Shown here piece after piece: positions 55,801 through 60,000 of a stretch of DNA of 60,000 nucleotides. The translations under genes were made by a program, and so were the position numbers. A model generated the notes under the pieces. That model was not told where the DNA came from. It did no database searches and was given only the letters and a program-made list of their open reading frames with translations. Position 1 is the first letter of the stretch. The number at the start of each line of letters is the position of its first letter. Origin of the DNA: Bugula neritina (Eukaryota > Bryozoa > Gymnolaemata > Cheilostomatida > Bugulidae); contig OZ037765.1 in NCBI GenBank assembly GCA_964035545.1, positions 35,479,504-35,539,503 on the forward strand. The letters run 5' to 3'.

Positions 55801-58146
55801 TGTTACCCATTCAGTGGTGGATTGGGGCAGCAGGTGGGGTTAGTTGAGCTGCCTACCGCGAGGCCAGGGTGGTAGAAGTTCTCTATCAGAGCTCCGTTGG
55901 CATCAACAATGTTAGCGGCAGCCTGTATTCTGACAGCTACGGAGTTGGCTAGCATCTGCACCTCGTTGTTTCCTGAATGAAGGAGGCAAAGGATAGACAA
56001 CTTCCACTTTAGTTTTCTAATAACTCGGGATATTGAGCAGCTCGACTGTTACGGAGTGTCGACCTGTCAGCTAACCAGCCCAATTCAATTCGTTTTGAGA
56101 CTTGCAGGATTCAAATTAATAAGTTTATGAATTTACTCAATCAATACGATTGTTTGTTTTTCATTGGAATCAATTTGCCTCAGCCCTAATGTCTTGTTAA
56201 TCTTGAAATCGTGTTTTTAAGAATAAAGATCCTTGTTCTCATTTTATTACAAGATGTTTTGTATAAAGTGCATACCTATTTGTGTCTACACATATTAGGT
56301 ATGTTTTTTTCAGGCCCACATTACTGTATTAGCTTGTATGTATCAAATAACAGCAAACAGCAGCCAGCTAGTAGCTGGTCTCTCATACAGCTTATAGATT
56401 TTTATTCAGATTAAAAATAATATTTTCAGTAAATGTTGACACATCGTACAGTGTTTAACAGGTTGAGTTGAGGTTAGCGACAGCAAACAGAGTAGAGGTG
56501 GATAGAAGAGCAGGTGAGCACTGTTTCAGCAGGTGAACACCGTATCAGCAGGTAGCACTGTGTCAGCAGGTAATATTGTGTCAGCAGGTAATACTGTGTC
56601 ACCAGGTAATACTGTGTCAGCAGGTAATACTAGTAAAGCATAGAATGTTGAATTGTAGAGTTGAGTGAAGTATATGGTGTAAAATAGACTGCTGTTCCTA
56701 TAGTGCAGGTAATACTTGATGTATTGCAGCATTACTACTGAACTTTGCGTATCATGTCTTTATTTGCAAGTGTTTTGTAGTATATAATCTATTGTTTATG
56801 CATGTTTTATCAGAATAAAGAACATTGTATTAGATCAGAGTGTGCATAGAAGAGGGCAGGGAGACTAGAGTAAAGAGTGTAGAGTAGACAGAGGGGAGGG
56901 GGAACAGTTGAGAACTGTGTAAAGCTAACTGGTAACACAATATTTGTATTCTACTTTATTCCCACAAATGTGATGTCCTTCAGTTGATGTAATCCTTTGG
57001 GAGAAAATGTAATTAAATATTTGCAGTAGTGGAAACTGATTAGACAGGATAGCAAAACATTTCTGCATACAGCAAGGTAGACATAATATTATACTGCATA
57101 CAGCAAGGTAGACATAATATTATACTGCATACAGCAAGGTAGACATACAACAAGGTACCTGCTGTACAGCTGTTTAACTGATAGGCAAGCAGAGGGACAG
57201 TATAACCACATTGTTGTAAGGTACATGTCTATTGTATACTTTCTATACTCTATACTCTATACTCTATACTCCATACTCCATACTCCATACTCCATACTCC
57301 ATACTCCATACTCCATACTCCATACTCTATACTCTATACTCTATACTCTATACTCTATACTCTATACTCTATACTCTATACTCTATACTCTATACTCTAT
57401 ACTCTATACTCTATACTCTATACTCTATACTTTATAGTCTATACTCTATACTCTATACATGCATACTCACAGCTCAACAGCGCTTTAACAAGCACAAAGC
57501 GCTTACATAATATATTTTCATATTTTAGCAACAACGTCACTTTCTTATAGATAACTGATTTTTGTCTCAATGATCTCTGTCCTACTTCTAACCTTGTTAC
57601 ATTGACCTCTAGCCATTCATAGGCAGCTACTCTACTTTGTTGAAGATTCAATTATTAAAATGTTAGATTGTTAATGAATTGAATCAGTGGCTATAGTGAG
57701 TGTGAGGTGATGATACACTACCTACTCTCTCTTTAACTACACACTGACTGAACAACTCAATTACTCTACTGATTCAATATCCGCCCTAACACCAACCTAC
57801 AATCTTCTTATGACAGCCAGTCTGTACATTCTATGTGAAGTTGTGGTGTGTAGTGTGTATATTTTAACGTATATGTTACTATAAATTATGTAATATTTCT
57901 ATGTATACACATGCAGTAACACATTATAGACACAGACTTACCATCCACAGGCAGTGGTGTGTAGCGCACTGTGGTGTTGTCAAACATTCTATTAAACTTT
58001 GCAGTTTGAAGTTCTGTGTCACAGAGGTGCTGGAGGCTTCGACTCAGAGAAAGCACCTGTTTCGGGGTGACAGGTGTGACATATGTCAAGTGAAGTGTCA
58101 GCAGGAGAAGTGCCACATAAAAGCACTGGTGGAGCAAGTGCCCCAT
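34606..58146 (-). CDS. alpha2delta/CACHD1-family VWA-Cache membrane protein, 23 exons
   Basis: The joined model is 3747 nt (1248 residues), with every exon phase agreeing. Order: signal peptide (about 1-25); VWA N-terminal region (26-215); VWA domain (about 218-400) with MIDAS D226-x-S228-x-S230 and TDGG at 341-344; Cache region (about 415-990) with YDPTQQPWYQQ in exon 15 and a CFLLDHSGYLI motif across exons 16-17; Cys-rich segment ending CPCQC; Ser/Thr-rich stalk; transmembrane helix (about 1158-1184); KRR stop-transfer and a 64-residue cytosolic tail. Family members bind Cav channels or related partners at the cell surface and set their trafficking and gating. ANSRNKKVFNDF and CPCQC are alpha2delta-like, while the transmembrane helix plus tail resembles CACHD1. 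Alternative exons and splice-site minisatellites are listed separately. Confidence 0.85.
35044..35176 (-). CDS. alpha2delta-like exon 22 (juxtamembrane and transmembrane)
   Basis: Acceptor TTTCAAG, donor GTGAGC. Encodes an acidic linker (KPDDDYK), then the Gly/Leu/Ala-rich helix GLAAGLGVPLGVLGALSAAG. Confidence 0.8.
35195..35395. repeat. intron 21 repeat (actaactagtac family)
   Basis: Imperfect copies of a ~44-bp unit built of ctactaactactaactagt and ttactatctactag. Confidence 0.8.
35707..35983 (-). CDS. alpha2delta-like exon 21 (Cys cluster and Ser/Thr stalk)
   Basis: Acceptor GTTTCAG, donor GTAAGT. A Cys-containing segment (CSWCNSTSGSVCLNNC) precedes a mucin-like run of Thr/Ser (TTTTSSPTTSTASMTSTMSS and on), probably an O-glycosylated stalk, then FCSTYCPAP. 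The stalk codes from short ACT/AGT repeats. Confidence 0.75.
36010..36400. repeat. 21-bp minisatellite, left part (intron 20)
   Basis: Copies of tatatatactactctacagtc, with the t/c variant ctatagtc. Interrupted by the LINE at 36405-37597 and resumed at 37598. Confidence 0.95.
36405..37597 (+). mobile_element. 5'-truncated LINE inserted in the intron 20 minisatellite
   Basis: The plus strand (antisense to the host gene) encodes the second half of a non-LTR reverse transcriptase. CGVPQGSVLGPTLFLIYIND and FYADDTNLF (catalytic FYADD) lie at 36520-36650. After one frameshift near 36780 the frame continues with ITFLGVQIDKNLNW, LIYNSFINSKLNYCAEAWGN and WNELPIPLRS to a stop at about 37420. A 3' UTR ends in (CAAA)n at 37568-37597, abutting the resumed minisatellite. 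One frameshift and no other stop suggest a recent copy. Confidence 0.85.
37598..37766. repeat. 21-bp minisatellite, right part (intron 20)
   Basis: Same unit as 36010-36400. Its last copy lies within about 10 bp of the exon 20 splice donor. Confidence 0.95.
37773..37854 (-). CDS. alpha2delta-like exon 20
   Basis: Acceptor ..CTATAG, donor GTAAGA. Short Pro-rich linker (PWEPLDPPTLNMVTPQPPP, then CPSPC). Confidence 0.7.
38135..38213 (-). CDS. alpha2delta-like exon 19 (CPCQC motif)
   Basis: Acceptor TTGTTACAG, donor GTAAGT. It encodes CPCQCDVGADPCTNRYELLL and the following residues. The CPCxC motif is a recognisable late feature of alpha2delta ectodomains. Confidence 0.8.
38321..38578 (-). CDS. 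alpha2delta-like exon 18
   Basis: Acceptor ATTTCTAG, donor GTAAGG, phase 0 both ends, 86 codons. Contains SCKNYTLYSIPRTNLHCLVL (the C-x-x-Y-x-L..IPxTN block of the family) and a Cys-rich end (CTCTPNCVSC). Confidence 0.8.
38640..40375. repeat. 41-43-bp minisatellite overlapping the 3' end of exon 17
   Basis: About 40 tandem copies. On the minus strand each unit reads CTCTACCCTCACATTGTTAAG then GTCTTCTCACATATACTCTC. The first copy is the actual end of exon 17 (encoding TLYPHIVK) plus its donor, so exon sequence and splice site are amplified together. Confidence 0.9.
40342..40465 (-). CDS. alpha2delta-like exon 17
   Basis: Acceptor ATTCTGCAG. The donor is assigned to AAG|GTCTTC because this restores phase 0 into exon 18. 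Encodes YLITEAPQNSAKSRLLRHKH and EPDVVEDLSTLYPHIVK, matching the GYLVxxP...EP.V..D block of the family. The donor is weak and is repeated about 40 times downstream. Confidence 0.7.
40638..40760 (-). CDS. alpha2delta-like exon 16
   Basis: Acceptor GTTACAG, donor GTGAGT. Encodes DGMVGAVGADVPYTYFGSLV and WACFLLDHSG, part of the Cache fold. Its acceptor is the first of about 19 tandem copies. Confidence 0.8.
40750..41305. repeat. 30-bp minisatellite containing the exon 16 acceptor
   Basis: About 18 copies. On the minus strand the unit is TACTTATACATACATGTGTTACAG then AGATGG, i.e. acceptor plus the first six bases of exon 16. Units alternate between AGATGG and AGATAG. Confidence 0.95.
41364..41658 (-). 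CDS. alpha2delta-like exon 15 (Cache, YDPxxxPWY)
   Basis: Acceptor TTGTTTTAG, donor GTGAGT, 295 nt. Encodes YRYLATKSGVFRISPG and NYDPTQQPWYQQ, the diagnostic YDP..RPWY-type motif of the alpha2delta/CACHD1 Cache region. Confidence 0.85.
41756..41870 (-). CDS. alpha2delta-like exon 14
   Basis: Acceptor TGTTGAAG, donor GTTAGA. Encodes LAPIAFKNPNKYLTQSETSQ and a Lys/Ser-rich end. Its acceptor and first bases are repeated in tandem upstream. Confidence 0.7.
41871..42098. repeat. 38-bp minisatellite containing the exon 14 acceptor
   Basis: Six copies. On the minus strand the unit ends ..TTGTGTGTTGAAG then CTG, the same bases that form the acceptor and first codon of exon 14. Confidence 0.95.
42123..42275 (-). 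CDS. alpha2delta-like exon 13
   Basis: Acceptor GAATTTCAG, donor GTGAGT, 51 codons, phase 0. Encodes TSIPTVNYHRLDLKSPSNRT and a Ser-rich stretch. Confidence 0.7.
42310..43150. repeat. 16-17-bp minisatellite (intron 12)
   Basis: About 50 copies of gagactagtactgtact and the variant gactagtagtgtact. Longer blocks (about 140 bp and more) recur, for example 42540-42680 and 42700-42840. Confidence 0.9.
43186..43365 (-). CDS. alpha2delta-like exon 12
   Basis: Acceptor TTTTTTGAAG, donor GTAAGT, 60 codons, phase 0. Encodes GSYKLKLNATFHYQPVPH and DSFSLVVVLFDTDKE, corresponding to the TW.PV..TDYSLALVL-like strand of the Cache region. Confidence 0.75.
43430..44582. repeat. 27-bp minisatellite starting at the exon 11 donor (intron 11)
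   Basis: About 43 copies; on the minus strand GTGTCTAGTAATGAG then TCATCATATCAT. The first unit, GTATCTAGTGATGAG.., begins exactly at the splice donor of exon 11. The 27-bp unit has no stop in the exon frame, so the array stays open (SSNESSYHV)n. Confidence 0.95.
44583..44734 (-). CDS. alpha2delta-like exon 11
   Basis: Acceptor AACTTTAG, donor GTATCT. Encodes KVLSHRNFARPSLLQRNIDF and VTLDIAEPSLPPSIIKEITT, matching the VLLHPNL..VTLD..E block of the family. The donor is the first unit of the adjoining minisatellite. Confidence 0.8.
44750..44830. repeat. 24-bp short array (intron 10)
   Basis: Three copies of aaacagctagatacaaggat plus aagt. Confidence 0.85.
44877..45175. repeat. 41-bp minisatellite containing the exon 10 end and donor
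   Basis: About seven copies. Minus strand: ..GCGTTTCTTGTAACTAGAGGAG then GTAGGGGCTGTAC. The exon-proximal copy is the real coding end of exon 10 (SYAFLVTRG) and its donor. Confidence 0.95.
45140..45295 (-). CDS. alpha2delta-like exon 10 (Cache start)
   Basis: Acceptor ACAATTTAG; donor GAGGAG|GTAGGG chosen because it alone restores the frame into exon 11 (..TRGGKVLSH). Encodes GLVMTMAKPLVDMLSGKLFG and FNSLFDEVTHYRKGLYSYAF, the strand/helix pattern that opens the Cache domain. Confidence 0.8.
45330..46120. repeat. 23-bp minisatellite (intron 9)
   Basis: About 34 copies of tactctttacactatatatt plus ata, nearly filling the intron from about 10 bp after the exon 9 donor. Confidence 0.95.
46129..46288 (-). 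CDS. alpha2delta-like exon 9
   Basis: Acceptor ACCATCAG, donor GTAAGT. Encodes HFEWIPIQNASNLREMMGSY and VSRSVSFTLPFVDPQHG, the linker from the VWA to the Cache region. Confidence 0.75.
46310..46585. repeat. 39-bp minisatellite (intron 8)
   Basis: Seven copies of acatgtctaattcatatact plus actatatcaatatattatc. Confidence 0.95.
46647..46808 (-). CDS. alpha2delta-like exon 8 (end of VWA)
   Basis: Acceptor TATTCTCAG, donor GTGAGT, 54 codons, phase 0. Encodes SVSIFFYALGVSVGVSTPIP and AILSLADQNNQKL, the last VWA strand and helix. Confidence 0.8.
47160..47465. repeat. 15-bp minisatellite plus duplicated donor block (intron 7)
   Basis: About 14 copies of ggttagctacactat. At its two edges a longer block, on the minus strand GTGGGTGGGCCTTGTTTCAT, occurs three times, the first being the donor of exon 7 itself. 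Confidence 0.9.
47483..47590 (-). CDS. alpha2delta-like exon 7 (TDGG of VWA)
   Basis: Acceptor CAACTGTAG, donor GTGGGT, 36 codons, phase 0. Encodes DSLDTIIFLTDGGPSDKIED, the conserved TDGG metal-site loop. Confidence 0.85.
47897..47967 (-). CDS. alpha2delta-like exon 6b (mutually exclusive candidate)
   Basis: 71 nt, acceptor AATGTTGCAG, donor GTAAGA. Encodes RTVYSRAFKRAFDMLDEIKN and ASS. Same length, phases and position in the VWA fold as exon 6a; it has the stronger splice sites of the two. Confidence 0.8.
48035..48755. repeat. 17-bp minisatellite between exons 6a and 6b
   Basis: About 42 copies of ctgattgtgtcagctaa, with ctaattgtg and gattgtctc variants in a recurring order. Confidence 0.95.
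48966..49036 (-). CDS. alpha2delta-like exon 6a (mutually exclusive candidate)
   Basis: 71 nt, acceptor GACTTTTAG, donor GTAAAT. Encodes RTVYGKSLQTAFSMLENAKS and LEP. Eight or nine of 23 residues match exon 6b, including RTVY, AF and ML. Confidence 0.75.
49235..49345. repeat. ~18-bp array (intron 5)
   Basis: Six imperfect copies of cacaccacaacctctagag. Confidence 0.85.
49361..49487 (-). CDS. alpha2delta-like exon 5 (VWA)
   Basis: Acceptor TTCTTGTAG, donor GTGAGT. Encodes GVVAFSNEVRTPKG and IAQANSRNKKVFNDFIDAI. The AN.RNKKV motif is a close match to alpha2delta VWA domains. Confidence 0.85.
49495..50030. repeat. 37-bp minisatellite (intron 4) reaching the exon 5 acceptor
   Basis: About 14 copies; on the minus strand each contains TATATATTCTGGTAG. 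The actual acceptor TATATATTCTTGTAG is a one-base variant of the same unit. Confidence 0.95.
50035..50197 (-). CDS. alpha2delta-like exon 4 (MIDAS)
   Basis: Acceptor GTATTCCAG, donor GTAATA. Encodes SWYVNTVSPKKKNIVIIIDE then SSSM: the SWY..SP lead-in and the DxSxS metal-ion site of the VWA domain, intact. Confidence 0.9.
50205..50560. repeat. 27-bp minisatellite (intron 3)
   Basis: About 13 copies of cagtgagtagacaactacca plus actatta, filling the intron from donor side to acceptor. Confidence 0.95.
50576..50824 (-). CDS. alpha2delta-like exon 3 (VWA N-terminal region)
   Basis: Acceptor TGTCGCAG, donor GTGAGT. Encodes SWYTPADNGSMCNSFFSLRA and DIWGTYYQYPSFGPQSC, upstream of the VWA domain. 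Confidence 0.8.
50840..55797. repeat. 24-bp giant minisatellite filling intron 2
   Basis: About 205 copies of tatattactactatgactag plus tgag over nearly 5 kb. Occasional 21- and 27-bp units and point variants recur in the same order at about 1.19-kb spacing. Open frames over 1,600 codons result only from a stop-free unit divisible by three. Confidence 0.98.
55807..55972 (-). CDS. alpha2delta-like exon 2
   Basis: Acceptor TCATTCAG, donor GTAACA. Encodes NNEVQMLANSVAVRIQAAAN and TNPTCCPNPPLNG. Amphipathic helix then a Cys-Cys pair. Confidence 0.8.
56520..56635. repeat. 18-bp array (intron 1)
   Basis: About six copies of gcaggtaatactgtgtca. Confidence 0.9.
57060..57150. repeat. 31-bp array (intron 1)
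   Basis: Three copies of actgcatacagcaaggtag plus acataatattat. Confidence 0.85.
57238..57460. repeat. 7-bp array atactct/atactcc (intron 1)
   Basis: About 31 copies, with a homogenised block of atactcc variants at 57269-57325. Confidence 0.95.
57942..58146 (-). CDS. alpha2delta-like exon 1 (signal peptide)
   Basis: Starts at ATG in the context CACCATGG. A hydrophobic core (FYVALLLLTLHLTYV) forms the signal peptide, followed by VLSLSRSLQHLCDTELQTAK. Donor GTAAGT. I chose this ATG for its strong Kozak context and the signal sequence directly after it. Confidence 0.85.
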
Positions 58147-59021
58147 GGTGAGTTTTAGCCAAAGTTACTGTATTTCTCAAAGAGCTTTTCAATAGAAGGT
58201 TAACTCTTTGCTGTAAGAAATAAGTTAATAATTACATGAGCCAGTAATTCAATAGATAATAATTTACCTGAAAGATTTATATCAGAATTAAAATGTCATT
58301 ATTAATAATAATATTATATTATAATATACCATAATCCTTATCAGTTATGTGCTGCGGCTGTGACGTGTACTACCCTCCCCCAGTGTGCACTGAGTAGCAT
58401 AGGAACTGAGACTAGCACCTTTATCATTGTAATAGTCGTGTTTGACCATTTGAGATTATTCAGGGCCAAACAAGTCAATCTGACACCACTTATAGGGCAG
58501 TGTGAAGATGTTTATTGCTTTATGATTGTTAACACTTTTTAGCTATATTAAATAACACTCTCTAGCTATATTACATAACACTCTATGTCTGTATTACATA
58601 ACACTCTATAGCTATAATATATAACTTTCTAGGTCTGTATTAATATTATCATCTCAATATAAGAAATTTAATTTCTAGGACTTTGAGTTGGTTGTAGAAA
58701 GGTTTGATTGTGTTACCACGCCACTTTACACATGAAATGTTGTCACTGGAAAAACTTAAAAATCAATACTAAGTGTTTCAGAATTTCAAAGAATATAAAT
58801 ATATCTACTATAGTTTGTGCCTAAATATCAGTTATGAAACATGAAAGCAGATGCAGTTTGCTATTTCTAGCAGTTGAGATTATTTAACTAACCCCTGGAG
58901 CCTCATCAAGGCTTTTATGTCGCATAAACTTGGGCTGAAATAAGCCATTACACATGAAATACTTTGGTTACGAATATGTAAATGCTGATTTGTTGCAGGT
59001 AAAGAAGAAAGAGAAGGTTGA
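58147..59021. promoter_or_regulatory. shared intergenic region between divergent alpha2delta-like and HCN genes
   Basis: 875 bp between the two start codons on opposite strands, AT-rich. A candidate 5'-UTR acceptor for the HCN gene (TTTGTTGCAG) is at 58989-58998. No clear core promoter motif is assigned. Confidence 0.45.
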
Positions 59022-60000
59022 ATGAAGGTCGCAATGATAAACTATCTGTCTGTAAGTCACCAGAGGCATACAGAACAAGATGAAAGTCTTTTTAGCACTC
59101 AAATAAAACGAAGGCCTTTCCGAGAAACCTTGAATGAAGAGTTGACACATTTAGCCGGCACAGTAGCAGATAATTCCAAGTCCAACATCTGTACAAGTGA
59201 TGCTCCTGATCTAGATAACAGAGAACAATTTAATATTCCCACTATAATTGTGGTGGATGATTCTATAGACGAGCAAGATTTCCCATTACCTATCGTAACT
59301 TGCTGTAGCAGCAATAAAATCAATGACTTAGCAGCAGCACAATACGTCAGCAGCATAGAGAGCGCTGACAATCAATCGACACAGGATGCGGGTTCAGTCA
59401 CTGATGGAATGCTTAACAATGAGACCGTCAGTCAGCCTGTAGTCGGTACTGACAGCAGCAGACGTGAACGCCAGCTAGACTCTCAGCAGAAGACACAGAA
59501 TCAGAAGACACACAAGCAGAAGACAAGCAAGTTTAGTCAACTCCTCAGACAACACAATGTCTTAGGGTTTGAGGAAGGAGAAGTTGAATATCATGACAGA
59601 AAGTTTGCTGCTGTAAATAAAGTCATGCATTTCCCCCGCCGTTCATATTCACAACCGGATCAGCTCAATTTGATAGGTGACGAGGAGCAGGGGCTGGTCA
59701 ACAACTCCGGTCTAGCAAATGGAGCTCTGTGGAGACACTCTCAGTCTCTTGTCACCACCAACGATTTCTCTCCCACAGAACATGCAGATCTCCGGCAACA
59801 GACATACAATCTGAGAGCAGAGGTTAGTGAGACAAATGGAGATGGTGTGGGGTTTCTGGTCTCTGAAGAAGAGCACGACTCCTATGCAAGCAACCTGTGG
59901 ACAAGGAGACCCACAGAGTTCAAGCTTAGAGACCAGCTCTACTCCTTCTTCCAGGCTTCTGACAATAAACTGGCCATGAAGCTGTTTGGTAGCAGGACAG
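59022..60000 (+). CDS. HCN: HCN (hyperpolarization-activated cyclic-nucleotide-gated) channel, N-terminal part
   Basis: Open from an ATG at 59022, directly preceded by an in-frame TGA, to the window end: 326 codons without a stop. The first 290 residues are polar, Ser/Gln/Asp-rich and probably disordered. The last part reads FKLRDQLYSFFQASDNKLAM then KLFGSRT, the start of the HCN domain (LR..LY..FQP.DNKLAMKLFGS) that precedes S1 in these channels. The six-transmembrane core and cyclic-nucleotide-binding domain lie beyond the window. HCN channels carry a mixed Na/K pacemaker current opened by hyperpolarization. The call rests on about 25 residues. Confidence 0.75.
   Translation, partial: MKVAMINYLSVSHQRHTEQDESLFSTQIKRRPFRETLNEELTHLAGTVADNSKSNICTSDAPDLDNREQFNIPTIIVVDDSIDEQDFPLPIVTCCSSNKINDLAAAQYVSSIESADNQSTQDAGSVTDGMLNNETVSQPVVGTDSSRRERQLDSQQKTQNQKTHKQKTSKFSQLLRQHNVLGFEEGEVEYHDRKFAAVNKVMHFPRRSYSQPDQLNLIGDEEQGLVNNSGLANGALWRHSQSLVTTNDFSPTEHADLRQQTYNLRAEVSETNGDGVGFLVSEEEHDSYASNLWTRRPTEFKLRDQLYSFFQASDNKLAMKLFGSRT

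Larger units (their letters stand above)
55973..57941. other. intron 1 of the alpha2delta-like gene
   Basis: No coding exon seen. It holds three small tandem arrays, listed separately, and AT-rich unique DNA. Confidence 0.6.

Noticed and set aside
50572-55843. Open frames of up to 1,668 codons on both strands
   Set aside because: They are products of a stop-free 24-bp tandem repeat divisible by three. The only real coding part is exon 3 at one end.

Overview
The window is nuclear DNA of an invertebrate animal. It is AT-rich, with many short spliced exons (GT-AG introns), non-LTR, LTR, Penelope-like and hAT-type mobile elements, and an extreme load of tandem repeats. Animal-type ion-channel genes, an array of leucine-rich-repeat exons and Penelope and BEL/Pao elements fit a non-vertebrate metazoan. 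A sponge or another early-branching or spiralian lineage is my guess; the sequence does not settle it.

Layout: (1) 1.6-18.6 kb, minus strand: a leucine-rich-repeat (LRR) gene made of near-identical symmetric 141-nt exons (six, plus one N-terminal exon at 18344-18572). Its introns have been invaded by a 1.09-kb solo LTR, a decayed LINE, a BEL/Pao retroelement that was itself split by a 1.88-kb hAT-like foldback element with an 8-bp target duplication, and other sequence I cannot name. (2) 18.9-21.1 kb: a Penelope-like element on the plus strand, followed by (TA)n tracts that surround two copies of a hammerhead-ribozyme motif; the second copy has every core position intact. (3) 21.36-25.14 kb: a Ty3/Gypsy element (minus) with gag zinc knuckle, protease, RT and RNase H but no integrase, between two LTR copies. 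(4) 25.1-34.4 kb: minisatellites and unassigned DNA, with pieces of a second LRR gene (31.5-32.9 kb, minus) that has lost a splice donor. (5) 34.6-58.1 kb, minus: a complete 23-exon gene, phase-consistent throughout (3747 nt, 1248 residues), for a voltage-gated calcium-channel alpha2delta / CACHD1-family protein: signal peptide, VWA domain with intact MIDAS, Cache region, Cys-rich segment, Ser/Thr-rich stalk, one transmembrane helix and a short cytosolic tail. (6) 59.0-60.0 kb, plus: the start of an HCN channel gene, head-to-head with the previous gene across about 0.9 kb.

The most striking biology is in the alpha2delta-like gene. Most of its 22 introns carry a private minisatellite of a different unit length. 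In at least five cases the repeat unit contains the real splice donor or acceptor together with exon sequence, so one exon edge is followed or preceded by many decoy copies of its own splice site. The gene also has two 71-nt homologous exons in the VWA domain with identical phases, a layout that demands mutually exclusive splicing.

The exon models come from reading frames, splice consensus and phase arithmetic by eye. No search or transcript data were used.
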